64,000 nt of DNA from positions 1-64,000 of the forward strand of contig CAJJAW010000005.1 in the NCBI GenBank assembly GCA_905182195.1. Reading direction: 5' to 3'. This stretch comes from Alphaproteobacteria bacterium UBA4588. GTDB taxonomy: Bacteria > Pseudomonadota > Alphaproteobacteria > Rhodobacterales > Rhodobacteraceae. Below are positions 39,474 through 49,364 of this stretch, piece after piece. Numbering within the stretch: position 1 is the first letter of the stretch; the number at the start of each line of letters is the position of its first letter. Made by a program: the position numbers and the translations under genes. Under the pieces are notes generated by a model, which worked only from the letters and a program-made list of their open reading frames with translations, was not told where the DNA came from and did not search any database.

Positions 39474-41561
39474 ATGCACGATCCAACTGTTCGCCTGGGC
39501 GTCGATATTGGCGGCACATTCACAGATGTCGTCTTAGAAAATGGCACCGCACTATTTTCCGCAAAGGTTTTAACCACCTATGATGCCCCTGAAAACGCGA
39601 TCATTGAAGCAATGCACCGCGTGTGTCAGCAATCCAGCATTAACCCGACACAAATCAGCCAGATCATCCACGGCACAACATTGGCAACCAATGCGTTGAT
39701 TGAACGACGCGGCGCGAAAACCGCTCTCATAACCACCGAAGGGTTCCGCGATGTGATCGAGATGCGCACCGAAAGCCGGTTCGAGCAGTATGATCTCAAT
39801 CTCAGCCTACCCGAGCCTTTACTGCCCCGCAATTTCCGCTACACCATAGATGAGCGCATGCAGGCAGATGGTCAGGTGCTTAAACCATTGAAACGCTCAC
39901 AAATCGAAACCTTGGTTGATCAGATCAATGCCGCAGGTTTTGAAAGCGTGGCAGTTGGATTGCTACACTCCTACGTGAATGATGCCCATGAGCGGCTGGT
40001 TGCTGACGTTTTGGCAAAACGGATGCCTCAGGCCATGGTATCTCTATCTTCGCAAGTGAGCCCACAGATGCGTGAGTATGAGCGGTTCAACACGACCATT
40101 GCCAATGCCTATATCAAGCCCTTGATGAAATCCTACCTAGGCCGCCTTAAGGCTCGATTGGCTGATGAAGGTGCTGATTGTCCAATTTTTCTAATGCATT
40201 CCGGGGGGGGGATTATCAGTCTTGAGAATGCGGCTGAATTTCCGGTCAGATTGGTTGAATCAGGCCCCGCTGGTGGCGCGGTCTTTGCGGCCCATATCGC
40301 GGCAAGTCATGGTTTGGATAAGGTGCTATCATTCGATATGGGCGGCACCACGGCCAAAATTTGTTTAATCAAAAACCAGACCCCTAAGACCACCAGGGTT
40401 TTTGAAGTAGCCCGCACCTACCGTTTCAAGAAAGGCTCCGGCATGCCCATCTCTATACCGGTTATTGATATGGTTGAGATTGGCGCGGGCGGCGGCTCAT
40501 TGGCGCATGTGGACAGTATGCGCCAAATCAGAGTCGGACCAGAAAGCGCGAGCGCAGAGCCCGGCCCAGCCTGTTATGGCCGTGGCGGCGTACGGCCGGC
40601 TGTTACAGATGCAGATTTGGTGCTGGGCCGCTTGGATCCCATTAATTTTGCTGGTGGCACCATTCCATTGGACGCAGCTGCCAGCAACACCGCCCTAAAA
40701 ACCCAATTGGGTGACCCGCTGGAGATGGACGCCGAGACCGCAGCCTTTGGACTGGCGGAAGTGGTTGATGAAAATATGGCCAATGCCGCCCGGGTCCATG
40801 CGGTGGAAAATGGCGAAGATCTCAGCGAATATACCATGATTGCATTCGGCGGTGCCGCCCCTTTGCATGCGGGCCGGCTCTGCGAAAAACTGGGTATAGA
40901 ACGTATGTTGGTGCCTGCCGGAGCTGGGGTTGGATCGGCCATCGGATTTCTGCGCGCGCCTTTTAGCTTTGAGGCCAACCGCAGCCAATTCATGCGCCTG
41001 TCAGATTTTGATGCCCCAGCCATCACAACGCTGCTGAATGACCTTAAAGTCGAGGCCACAACCTTTGTGCGCAGCTGTGACGCGCAGGCCAAAATTGAAG
41101 CCCAGTATAAAGTCTATATGCGCTATTCCGGCCAAGGCTGGGAAATTCCGGTGCAATTGACCGCCAAGGAAGCCGAAACCCCCGATCTGTCCACCTTCCA
41201 GGCGCTGTTTGAACGAGAATACGCAGCCCTGTTTGGCCGTGTTGTTGAGGCAATGGATGTGGAGATCACAGTTTGGTCGGTCAACGCCACCACCCCCGCC
41301 CAATCGGTCACGCCCGTAGATGTCGTGCCAAGCCTGCCGCTGATGACGACACAGACACACCGCAAGCTGTTTGATCCGGCCACCGGCGCCGTGGCGCAAG
41401 CTTCAGAGGTTCTGAGATCAGATATGAAACCGGGTACCAGTCTTGTCGGGCCTGCAGTGATCACAGAGGACGAAACCACAATCATCGTGCCCACCTCCCG
41501 TAATGCCACAGCCCTCGCCGATGGCTGCATCGATGTTGCGGCAAAAGGAACAGTCCTATGA
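39474..41561 (+). CDS. hyuA: Hydantoinase/oxoprolinase subunit A (HyuA family)
   Basis: This 695-residue protein has the ATPase-like N-terminal motif VDIGGTFTDVV at about residues 9-19, HGTTLATNALIERRGAKTALITT, the FDMGGTTAK motif near residue 291, and C-terminal DETTIIVPTSRNA. With HyuB it forms an ATP-dependent N-methylhydantoinase, 5-oxoprolinase or acetone-carboxylase-like enzyme. ATG 39474 has GGAG 6 bases upstream; a TTG start at 39462 would add four residues. It overlaps HyuB by four bases. The operon partners (DAO oxidase, one-carbon-type DmdA-like protein on the other strand) suggest opening of an N-methylated cyclic amide. Confidence 0.92.
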   Translation: MHDPTVRLGVDIGGTFTDVVLENGTALFSAKVLTTYDAPENAIIEAMHRVCQQSSINPTQISQIIHGTTLATNALIERRGAKTALITTEGFRDVIEMRTESRFEQYDLNLSLPEPLLPRNFRYTIDERMQADGQVLKPLKRSQIETLVDQINAAGFESVAVGLLHSYVNDAHERLVADVLAKRMPQAMVSLSSQVSPQMREYERFNTTIANAYIKPLMKSYLGRLKARLADEGADCPIFLMHSGGGIISLENAAEFPVRLVESGPAGGAVFAAHIAASHGLDKVLSFDMGGTTAKICLIKNQTPKTTRVFEVARTYRFKKGSGMPISIPVIDMVEIGAGGGSLAHVDSMRQIRVGPESASAEPGPACYGRGGVRPAVTDADLVLGRLDPINFAGGTIPLDAAASNTALKTQLGDPLEMDAETAAFGLAEVVDENMANAARVHAVENGEDLSEYTMIAFGGAAPLHAGRLCEKLGIERMLVPAGAGVGSAIGFLRAPFSFEANRSQFMRLSDFDAPAITTLLNDLKVEATTFVRSCDAQAKIEAQYKVYMRYSGQGWEIPVQLTAKEAETPDLSTFQALFEREYAALFGRVVEAMDVEITVWSVNATTPAQSVTPVDVVPSLPLMTTQTHRKLFDPATGAVAQASEVLRSDMKPGTSLVGPAVITEDETTIIVPTSRNATALADGCIDVAAKGTVL

Positions 41562-43282
41562 GCGCCCAGACTCCAACATGCCAACCCTCTACTGTGCAAT
41601 ATCAGGTGATGTGGAACCGCTTGATCTCCGTGGTCGAAGAGCAAGCCCAAGCCTTAGTGCGCACAGCATTTTCAACCTCCGTTCGAGAAGCGGGGGATTT
41701 GTCCGCCGGAGTATATGATCAAGATGGAAATATGCTCGCGCAGGCGGTGACGGGAACGCCCGGACATGTGAATGCCATGGCCGATGCCGTGGCCCATTTT
41801 ATCCGCAGGATTGGCCGCGAAAACTTTGCTGAGGGCGATATCTATATCACCAATGACCCTTGGGAAGGTACTGGGCATTTACATGATATAACTATCGTAA
41901 CTCCCAGTTTTTACAATGGACTTTTTGTTGGATTTTTTGGCTGCACCGCCCATATCGTTGACATTGGTGGCCGTGGGTTTGGCGCTGATGCCAACAGCGT
42001 TTACGAAGAAGGTCTCTATATCCCCATTATGAAATTCGCCGATCGCGGTGTGGTGGACAAAACCTTAGTGCGGATTATCCGCGGCAATGTGCGCGAGCCT
42101 GACCAACTGGTAGGTGACGTCTATGCACTGGCCACCTGCAATGAAATTGGCCACCGCCGCTTGGTAGAGATGATGTTGGAATTCAACCTCACGGATCTCA
42201 CCGGCATTGCGAATTTCATCCTCAGCAATTCAAGGCGCGCCACGTTAGAACGGATCAATGCACTCGCCCCCGGCGTTGCTCATGGGGAGATGCGCAGCGA
42301 TGGATATTCACATCCTGTAGATCTCAAGGTGCGCCTGAGCATCCAGAAAGATCGGGTGATCTGCGATTTTGAAGGCACCTCGGGGCTGGACAAGAAAGGC
42401 ATCAACTGCCCCTTGGTCTACACAAAAGCTTATGCCTGCTATGCGCTAAAATGTGCGGTTGCGCCTGACATTCCCAACAATGCTGCCAGCCTTGCGCCTT
42501 TTGAAGTTATTGCACCAGAAAACACCATAGTGAATGCGTTGCACCCTGCCCCAGTCGCTCTGCGCCACGTCATTGGCCATATGGTGCCCGATGCGGTTTA
42601 TGCAGCCTTAGATCAACTGCTTCCAGATATGGTGCCCGCCGAAGGCGCAGGCTGCCTATGTAATTTTCAAGTTTCCCTCCGCCCGCGCACTGATGCGCCA
42701 GCGCCCTTACACGCTCGGCGCGCTGAGGTTTTGACATTCAACTCCGGTGGTTCCGGCGCGCGACCAGCCCTAGACGGAATGAACGCCACAGCTTTCCCCA
42801 GCGGTGTAATGACCATGCCCGTTGAAGCGACTGAGCAAGTTGGCCCAGTGATCATTTGGCGCAAAGAGTTACGGCCCGACAGCGGCGGCGCGGGTCGCCA
42901 TCGTGGCGGGTTAGGGCAATATATGGAAGTAGGCGCGCAAGAGGGTCATGAGTTTGACATTCAAGCAATGTTTGACCGTGTCAACCACCCTGCGAACGGT
43001 CGTCAAGGCGGTGACATTGGCGGGGCCACCACCATCGGGCTGGACGACGGCACGGTGATGCGCGGCAAGGGCAAGCAATTCGTGCCCCATGGCCGTCGTG
43101 TCATTATGGCTTTCCCCGGTGGGGCTGGTTATGGTCCTGTGACCGAGCGATCAAGGGCTGAGATCCTGCGGGACCTAGCGGGCGGCTACATTTCACCGCA
43201 AGCTGCTGCCAAGGTTTATGGGCTGGACGCTGACACAATCGATGACACTCTAAAACGTGCCCATAATGGAGAGGTTTTTTAA
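41558..43282 (+). CDS. hyuB: Hydantoinase/oxoprolinase subunit B (HyuB family)
   Basis: This 574-residue protein carries the subunit B landmarks: MWNRLISVVEEQAQALVRTAFS at the start, NDPWEGTGHLHDI near residue 103, and GHRRLVEMMLEFN and FPSGVMTMPVEATEQVGPV later on. It is the catalytic partner of the A subunit directly upstream, with the ATGA overlap typical of fixed stoichiometry. It ends one base before the start of the DAO-type oxidase (TAAGATG). Which cyclic amide is hydrolysed cannot be read from the sequence. Confidence 0.92.
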   Translation: MSAQTPTCQPSTVQYQVMWNRLISVVEEQAQALVRTAFSTSVREAGDLSAGVYDQDGNMLAQAVTGTPGHVNAMADAVAHFIRRIGRENFAEGDIYITNDPWEGTGHLHDITIVTPSFYNGLFVGFFGCTAHIVDIGGRGFGADANSVYEEGLYIPIMKFADRGVVDKTLVRIIRGNVREPDQLVGDVYALATCNEIGHRRLVEMMLEFNLTDLTGIANFILSNSRRATLERINALAPGVAHGEMRSDGYSHPVDLKVRLSIQKDRVICDFEGTSGLDKKGINCPLVYTKAYACYALKCAVAPDIPNNAASLAPFEVIAPENTIVNALHPAPVALRHVIGHMVPDAVYAALDQLLPDMVPAEGAGCLCNFQVSLRPRTDAPAPLHARRAEVLTFNSGGSGARPALDGMNATAFPSGVMTMPVEATEQVGPVIIWRKELRPDSGGAGRHRGGLGQYMEVGAQEGHEFDIQAMFDRVNHPANGRQGGDIGGATTIGLDDGTVMRGKGKQFVPHGRRVIMAFPGGAGYGPVTERSRAEILRDLAGGYISPQAAAKVYGLDADTIDDTLKRAHNGEVF

Positions 43283-43283
43283 G

Positions 43284-44492
43284 ATGGCTTTGGCACCCAG
43301 CACTCCGAAATTGTCCCATTATGATGTCGTCATTGTCGGCGGCGCGATGTATGGTAGCTCGGTCGCTTGGTGGTTGTCACGCAATTCAGATTTTGACGGC
43401 TCAATATTAGTGGTGGAGCGCGACATGAGCTTTGAGTTCACCTCGACCAGCCACACAAATTCCTGCATCCGCCAGCAGTTCTCAAACCCAACCAATATCC
43501 AAATCAGCCAATTTGGAGCGGAATTTATCAACAACTTCCGAAGCTTTTTTGATGATGACCCAAGAGTTCCAGAGATACACATCCAATCCTTCGGCTATAT
43601 GTATCTTGCCGACAGCCCGGAGTTTGCTGCAACTCTGAAAGACAACCAAGCAATACAGGCCAAGCTGGGCGCTGGCACGCAGCATATGACGGCCGCTCAG
43701 ATCAAAGCCGACTATCCGTTTTATATGGTCGACGACATTGTGGCAGGCAATCACAACCGGATCAACGAGGGCTATTTTGACGGTGGCACTATCTTCGATT
43801 GGTGGAAGCGCGCCGCGCGCGAAAAAGGCACAGAATACATTGAGAATGAGGTACTAAATATTGATATAAAGAGTAAACGCGTTACTGGGATAACGCTGAA
43901 GTCTGGAGAAAACATATTCTGCGGAACTCTAGTCAATTGTACGGGACCACGCGCAGTTGAGACCGCGCGCATGGCTGGTCTAGATCTACCAGTTGAGCCT
44001 CGCAAGCGTTACACCTTCATCTTTGACGCGCAAACCCCATTGGACTGCGACCTACCCTTAACTATCGATCCCTCCGGCGTGCATATACGCTCGGAAGGCA
44101 GCTATTATCTGGCCGGCTGCCCCCCAGATGACGATCAAGCGGTGGATTATGATGACTTCACCCAAGATCACGCAATCTGGCAAGAGAAGGTTTGGCCGAT
44201 CATTGCAACTCGCATTCCACAATTCGAAGCCATCAAGCTCGTCAACAGTTGGGCGGGCCATTACGCCTATAACACCTTTGACCAAAACGCTGTAATTGGG
44301 CCGCATCATGAGATTGAAAACTTCATCTTTGCCAACGGGTTTTCGGGTCATGGCTTTCAGCAATCGATGGCCATGGGCCGCGGCTTGTCGGAGATCATCA
44401 CCTATGGCACCTATCGTAGCATTGACCTCACCCCCTTCGCCTACCGGCGCATTGCCCAAGGCAAACCCTTCATAGAAAAGGCAGTGATATAA
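43284..44492 (+). CDS. FAD-dependent oxidoreductase, DAO/sarcosine-oxidase-like
   Basis: This 402-residue protein has the FAD fold at the N-terminus (DVVIVGGAMYGSSVAWWLS, about residues 14-32), the acidic strand end VVERD, and the C-terminal FANGFSGHGFQQSMAMGRGLSE (about 350-371) of D-amino-acid/sarcosine/dimethylglycine oxidases. It would oxidise a secondary or tertiary amine, such as the product of hydantoin opening. I chose ATG 43284 because the region upstream overlaps HyuB; GGAGAGG lies before it. Its stop overlaps the next start (TAATG). Confidence 0.87.
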   Translation: MALAPSTPKLSHYDVVIVGGAMYGSSVAWWLSRNSDFDGSILVVERDMSFEFTSTSHTNSCIRQQFSNPTNIQISQFGAEFINNFRSFFDDDPRVPEIHIQSFGYMYLADSPEFAATLKDNQAIQAKLGAGTQHMTAAQIKADYPFYMVDDIVAGNHNRINEGYFDGGTIFDWWKRAAREKGTEYIENEVLNIDIKSKRVTGITLKSGENIFCGTLVNCTGPRAVETARMAGLDLPVEPRKRYTFIFDAQTPLDCDLPLTIDPSGVHIRSEGSYYLAGCPPDDDQAVDYDDFTQDHAIWQEKVWPIIATRIPQFEAIKLVNSWAGHYAYNTFDQNAVIGPHHEIENFIFANGFSGHGFQQSMAMGRGLSEIITYGTYRSIDLTPFAYRRIAQGKPFIEKAVI

Positions 44493-45328
44493 TGAAAAAA
44501 CTTGTGTTGACCGGGGCCGGTGGCCGTTTGGGATCGTATCTCCGCGAACCGTTGAGCAAGATGTGCGATGAATTAGTCTCAACCGATTGGATAGAGGACA
44601 TCGGCACGCTGTATTCGGGTGAGAGTTATGTCAAAGCTGATCTTGGGTCGTTAGAACAAATGGAAACCGTACTTGAGGGTGCGGATATGGTGGTGCATTT
44701 TGGCGCGATTGGTGACGAGGCCGCTTGGGACGCCATCCTGCACTCCAACATCATCGGAGCTTACAACGTGTGGGAGGCCGCCGCACGTAAAGGACTGCGT
44801 CGGGTCGTCTATGCCAGCTCCATCCATGCAGTAGGAATGTACCCAAAAACCCAACGGATCGATACAGAAGTACCGCACCGCCCAGACACCTACTACGGTT
44901 TGGCTAAGTGTTTTGCCGAAGATTTAGGCAGCCTATATTGGGACAAAAAACGTATCGAAAGCGTGCATATGCGGATTTTATCCGCGGCTCAGGTCAACAA
45001 TACACGATCCCTGGGGTCTTGGCTGTCTTATGATGACATGATCCATCTGGTGGAGCGCGCCATCACGACCCCGATCACAGGCTTTTCCATAGTCTATGGC
45101 GTGTCTGACAATGACCGCACCACAGTCGACAATCACAAAGCCAGTTTTTTAGGTTACCGGCCCAAAGACAATGCCGAGCAATTTGCCGAAGTCGTTTTGG
45201 CGGAGGCAGAACAGTCTAATCCCACAGATCCCAGTCAAATGTGCCAAGGCGGGCCATTTGCGTCGGTGGAGATTGGCTTTTCAGGCATCGCCAGCATGAA
45301 TATTGTACAAGATAAAAAAGAAACTTAA
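44492..45328 (+). CDS. NAD-dependent epimerase/dehydratase-family protein, uronate-dehydrogenase-like
   Basis: This 278-residue extended SDR has LTGAGGRLGSYL at about residues 5-16, the HFGAIGD loop, the catalytic Ser in YASSIHAVG and the Tyr-x-x-x-Lys pair in YYGLAKCFAED near residue 134. These resemble uronate dehydrogenase, which oxidises hexuronates to lactones. Neighbouring genes are amine-oxidising, so the natural substrate may differ; assignment beyond the family is open. Confidence 0.84.
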   Translation: MKKLVLTGAGGRLGSYLREPLSKMCDELVSTDWIEDIGTLYSGESYVKADLGSLEQMETVLEGADMVVHFGAIGDEAAWDAILHSNIIGAYNVWEAAARKGLRRVVYASSIHAVGMYPKTQRIDTEVPHRPDTYYGLAKCFAEDLGSLYWDKKRIESVHMRILSAAQVNNTRSLGSWLSYDDMIHLVERAITTPITGFSIVYGVSDNDRTTVDNHKASFLGYRPKDNAEQFAEVVLAEAEQSNPTDPSQMCQGGPFASVEIGFSGIASMNIVQDKKET

Positions 45329-45390
45329 AATAAAGTGTAAATACCGCCTTGTGATAAGCGGACTGCAATAAACCTAAGAAAGTCTCCGCA

Positions 45391-46482
45391 ATGACAGCGC
45401 TGTTTAATTCATTAAAAATCAAAGATATTACCCTGAAAAATCGTATAGGTATGGCACCTATGTGCCAATATTCAGCTGTTGATGGCGTCATGAACGATTG
45501 GCATCGCCACCACTTGGGAGCCCGCGCAATGGGCGGAGCAGCACTGATCATCTGCGAAGCCACCGCAGTTTGCCCCGAAGGCAGAATTAGCCCAGGCTGT
45601 GTGGGGCTATGGAATGATGCGCAAATGCAGGCTGTAGCACCAATCAATGCGTTCATTGAAAGCATGTGCGCGGTGCCAGCCATACAAATTGGCCACTCTG
45701 GTCGCAAGGGCAGCGCCAATGTGCCATGGGATGGCGGTGCGCATATCGCCGATGATGATCCACAAGGATGGCCCACATACAGCCCCACCGCGGAAGCTTT
45801 CGATCCAGACGGCACGCGCTTGTGGAAAACACCAAAAGAGATGAGCCTCTATGACATTGCGACGATGAAAAACCATTTTGTTGCTACAGCTAAACGGGCC
45901 CTAGAGTGCGGGTATAAAATACTGGAGCTGCACGCAGCCCATGGCTATCTTCAGCATTCATTTCTCACCCCACTGATCAACACCCGCACCGATGCTTATG
46001 GGGGTGATCTGCGCAGCCGGGCCCGGTTCTTATTGGAAACAGCCGAAGCCGTGCGTGCAGTTTGGCCAGAGCACCTGCCGCTAGCAGCGCGAATCTCTAT
46101 TCATGATTGGATTGACGGCGGGCATGGGTTGGATGAGAATATTCAAATTGCCAAATGGCTTAAGGAAGCTGGGGTTGATATGGTCGATTGCTCAGGCGGC
46201 GGTGCAACACCCAAAGCGCGTGGCAGCATTGGTGAACGTACATCCAGCCAAGTCGACCTCGCCGGTGAATTGCGCGCAGCCACCGGCCTGACTACCATGG
46301 CTGTTGGGTATATAACCGATCCTAAACAGGCCAACAGCCTGATCGAGAGTGGCACCTGCGACATAACCCTGCTGGGCCGTCAATTGCTGCGAGATCCATA
46401 TTGGCCAACCCGTGCAGCGCAAGAGCTTGGGGTCGATCCAAAACCACATATGCCAGTGCAATATCATGTTGTGGCGAGCTAG
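45391..46482 (+). CDS. Old Yellow Enzyme, YqjM-type NADPH dehydrogenase
   Basis: This 363-residue FMN barrel starts with LFNSLKIKDITLKNRIGMAPMCQYSA, where the Cys is the redox-tuning residue of YqjM/XenA-type enzymes. It continues with the QIGHSGRKG active-site segment near residue 98 and HAAHGYLQHSFLTPLINTR near residue 182. The family reduces alpha,beta-unsaturated carbonyls or xenobiotics with NADPH. It follows the uronate-dehydrogenase-like gene by 62 bases and is probably the last gene of the HyuA operon. Confidence 0.9.
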   Translation: MTALFNSLKIKDITLKNRIGMAPMCQYSAVDGVMNDWHRHHLGARAMGGAALIICEATAVCPEGRISPGCVGLWNDAQMQAVAPINAFIESMCAVPAIQIGHSGRKGSANVPWDGGAHIADDDPQGWPTYSPTAEAFDPDGTRLWKTPKEMSLYDIATMKNHFVATAKRALECGYKILELHAAHGYLQHSFLTPLINTRTDAYGGDLRSRARFLLETAEAVRAVWPEHLPLAARISIHDWIDGGHGLDENIQIAKWLKEAGVDMVDCSGGGATPKARGSIGERTSSQVDLAGELRAATGLTTMAVGYITDPKQANSLIESGTCDITLLGRQLLRDPYWPTRAAQELGVDPKPHMPVQYHVVAS

Positions 46483-46569
46483 GTGACTTAAGCCATACCA
46501 ATTGTGGCACCCCGGCTCGAGGTAAAGCCCAAGGTCTGAGCTCCCCCCTTCCCGGGGTTGGGGCTCATA

Positions 46570-47296
46570 CAGGCACGCTTTGTAACATTCCCGGTGGATC
46601 TGGGCTCCTTGGTACCGATCACCCTGTGATCAAAACCGATGGCGAAGGACCGCTGCGTAAAACCAAAATCAAGTCATTTAGTATGAGTCAAACTCCCGTG
46701 AGTAACCACGATTTTTCGCCTTCATAGCCGACACGGGCTTTATAACAGAGGCCGCACGCTTTGGCTGGTCTTTTGTCTTTCACGCACAGGTGCCGAAGTC
46801 TCAGCAAACTCAGCAAGGCGCGCAAGCCAATTGCGCATGGGCCGGTGGTCGCCTGCCAGCCGAGCTTGAGTGGGAGCATGCCGCTCATGGTGGCTTGGGT
46901 AATGTGATGTATCCTTAGGGCAATGCGGATCCAGACGACACCCAACACCTACCCTGCAACATTTGGCAAGGCGAGTTTCCAGACTATAACACCACGGCAG
47001 ATGGCTACGCCTTCACCAGCCCTGCACAGTCATTCGACGCTAATGAATATGGGCTTTATGGCATGGCTGGCAATGTTTGGGATTGGACGGTGGATCTATT
47101 TTGTATCAAATCTTTGTCCAAAGCCAGCAAAACTAAGGCCGCGGCCATGCGCGGCTATAGGCTAATCAAAGGTGGTAGCTATTTGTGTCATGCATCCTAC
47201 TGCACCCGCTACCGCATAGCGGCGCGCACCGAAAACTCTCCCGAAAGCTCGACCAGCCATACCGGGTTTCGCATTGTGTTTGATCAAAATTGGTAA
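46570..47296 (+). pseudogene. Formylglycine-generating enzyme (SUMF1-type), degraded
   Basis: The protein pattern of a sulfatase-maturing formylglycine-generating enzyme is readable only by changing frames: CNIPGGSGLLGTDHP and DGEGPLRKTKI, then FIADTGFITEAARFGWSFVF, then WAGGRLPAELEWEHAA, then NIWQGEFPDYNT, MAGNVWDWTVDLF and GGSYLCHASYCTRYR. There is a missing base near 46710-46715, an internal deletion after FHAQVP (the usual middle, including H-P-V-x-x-V-S-W, is gone), and a nonsense TAG at 46916-46918 where Y-P-W-G is expected. The gene is therefore dead. The last frame still contains the catalytic-Cys region and runs to a clean TAA. No sulfatase is nearby. Confidence 0.87.
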
Positions 47297-47339
47297 GAAA
47301 ATTTATATTGTCTTTGGTATTCGGAGCTCTGAAATAAAA

Positions 47340-48197
47340 CTACCTTCCGTGGCCGCCATTATAAGCGTTAAGCCGCGACTCGGCAAAGCCCTCTAGGCTT
47401 TTCGGCTTATATATTTCGATGACCAAAGGGTAACAGGGCACCTTATCGCTGGAATGTTTGTCGCCGCAATCCCCTCCCGGACAGGCAGACAAGCCCAGAG
47501 TTATATCCGTTTGTGCCTCCAACTCAATGAAATCCCCCGGACGCACTGGGCTTGCTTTCATGAAGTACTGATGCGTATCTTGGGTGAACCCTGTCAGCAT
47601 GAAGACGTTCATGACATCATGTACTTGCATCTCAGCCGCCGCCAAACTCAAACCAAAGTGATCGGCCGCAGCCCTAGTGAGGTTTGAGTGACAGCATTGG
47701 TGATAGTCTACCCCACTGAGCAACCGCCCCGTATAGGGATCGCAGCGAGTGCCTATGACATCATGCACCGAGCCACCATCCGCATCATAGCCATACCAAT
47801 CTAAGGTATCACAGGTTATATGGGCTAAAGGCCGCATATAGGGGAGGTTTGACCACAGACTGTCACCGGTACTCACATGGGTGCCATGTAGCGCGCGGGT
47901 TTTGCCGCTGTAGAAGCGTTCCCCAATATTATGGGTATTCCAGATGTTCAGATCCCCCACCTGCGGCCCATCCACAGATAAGATACGCGCGAAACAGCCA
48001 GCAGGCAAATCCACGCAAGCTGCATGGCGGGCGGGCACATTGATCGAATTGACCATTTTAGCCCCCACACGGCGCGTCTGAGCACCCGCAAGATCCACAG
48101 CAGGCAAGGTCTCAATTGGGTAACAGACCAGCACGCCCGTACTTCGGCGGCCCACCGCATCTAGAGGCTCTGGATGGTTTGGATGATCAAGTTTCAT
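47340..48197 (-). CDS. DUF1989 / urea-carboxylase-associated-type protein
   Basis: This 285-residue protein matches the DUF1989 family: NSINVPARHAACVDLPAGCFARI, GDLNIWNTHN, SNLPYMRPLAHITCDTLDW, a Cys/His pair in GVDYHQCCHSNL, and MNVFMLTGF. Members lie beside urea amidolyase, guanidine and amino-acid-utilisation genes and may be hydrolases or carriers. AGGA precedes ATG 48197. It is divergent from the PLP-enzyme gene. A nearby amino-acid cluster supports nitrogen metabolism, but function is not established. Confidence 0.85.
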   Translation of the reverse strand: MKLDHPNHPEPLDAVGRRSTGVLVCYPIETLPAVDLAGAQTRRVGAKMVNSINVPARHAACVDLPAGCFARILSVDGPQVGDLNIWNTHNIGERFYSGKTRALHGTHVSTGDSLWSNLPYMRPLAHITCDTLDWYGYDADGGSVHDVIGTRCDPYTGRLLSGVDYHQCCHSNLTRAAADHFGLSLAAAEMQVHDVMNVFMLTGFTQDTHQYFMKASPVRPGDFIELEAQTDITLGLSACPGGDCGDKHSSDKVPCYPLVIEIYKPKSLEGFAESRLNAYNGGHGR

Positions 48198-48314
48198 GGG
48201 CTATCCTTGCGAGAGATGAGTAACATTAAGCATATGACACCGGCTGTCAATTATTCACCGTTAGAGGTCGTTTATGTGCTTGCCCTCCAGATGGCTTTGA
48301 GGTCAGCTGAAGGA

Positions 48315-49364
48315 ATGAAAATTTCACACAACCCGCACCGCAGTATTGGCCTGAACGTAGATATTTTGCGTGACATGCCGGCCCCTTCAACCGATGCCGC
48401 GCAGGTGCAAGCTCTGCTGACGCGATGCCCCAGTGCAGCCGTCACTCCGCTGGTGGAAGCTACGGATATGGCCACTGATTTGGGCCTTGCAAAAATCAGC
48501 ATCAAAGACGAACGCAACCGCATGGGGCTTGGCAGCTTCAAAGCCCTGGGAGCCTCCTATGTGATCGCTTATTCTGCCGTCGTTCAAAGTCAAGATCAAA
48601 GCCAAAAAACCTATGTAACCGCCAGCGCAGGTAACCACGGTTTAAGCGTTGCGGCCGGAGCCAAAGCATTTGGTGCCGCCTCAGTGGTGTTTATCTGTGA
48701 TACTGTTCCGGAAGCCTTTGCCACAAGACTGGCCGCCCAAGGAGCGCAAGTGATGCGGGCGGGAAAAACCTATGAGCAAAGCATGGCCGCAGCGCAAGCG
48801 GCCGCAGAGGGCAATGGCTGGTCGCTGCTCTCCGACAGCTCTTGGCCCGGCTACTCTGAGCCCAGCCATCGCCTGATGGAGGGCTACACCGCCCTTATGG
48901 CCGAAGCTGACACGCAAATGCAGACCCCAAGCCACATTTTTCTGCAAGCCGGGGTGGGTGGACTGGCAGCGGCGGCCGCCGCCATGGCACGCAAACTATG
49001 GCGGCAAGAGCCGGCAATCGTGGTGGTGGAACCACACAACGCCCCCGCACTTCACGACTGCATCCAAGCTGGTGACTTTGTGACCGCAACTGGCCCCGAC
49101 AGCGCCATGGGGCGGCTCGATTGCAAAGAGGCCTCCTTAATTGCCCTAAAAGGCCTCTCGTATGATGCAGATTTTTTTGCACTGATCAGCGAAGAGGAAG
49201 GCCAAGCCGGCGCGGATTACGCCGCCAGCCATGGCATGGAAAGTACCGCCTCAGGGGCCGCTGGATTGGCCGGGTTGTTGGCCTCACAAAAACACCGCGA
49301 CGCGCTCAACCTCGACAGTAACGCGCATGTGATGCTCATCATGTCAGAAGGACCAGAGGAATGA
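48315..49364 (+). CDS. Diaminopropionate ammonia-lyase-like PLP enzyme
   Basis: This fold-type II PLP enzyme has the cofactor lysine in GLGSFKALGASY, the phosphate-binding SAGNHGLSVAAG and the C-terminal GMESTASGAAGLAGLL. Relatives are diaminopropionate ammonia-lyase and threonine dehydratase-like enzymes, which eliminate ammonia from 2,3-diaminopropionate or related beta-substituted amino acids. I chose ATG 48315, giving 349 residues and leaving about 117 bases for the divergent promoters. Starts at 48216 or 48174 are in frame but crowd or overlap the DUF1989 gene. It overlaps the peptidase gene by four bases. Confidence 0.82.
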   Translation: MKISHNPHRSIGLNVDILRDMPAPSTDAAQVQALLTRCPSAAVTPLVEATDMATDLGLAKISIKDERNRMGLGSFKALGASYVIAYSAVVQSQDQSQKTYVTASAGNHGLSVAAGAKAFGAASVVFICDTVPEAFATRLAAQGAQVMRAGKTYEQSMAAAQAAAEGNGWSLLSDSSWPGYSEPSHRLMEGYTALMAEADTQMQTPSHIFLQAGVGGLAAAAAAMARKLWRQEPAIVVVEPHNAPALHDCIQAGDFVTATGPDSAMGRLDCKEASLIALKGLSYDADFFALISEEEGQAGADYAASHGMESTASGAAGLAGLLASQKHRDALNLDSNAHVMLIMSEGPEE

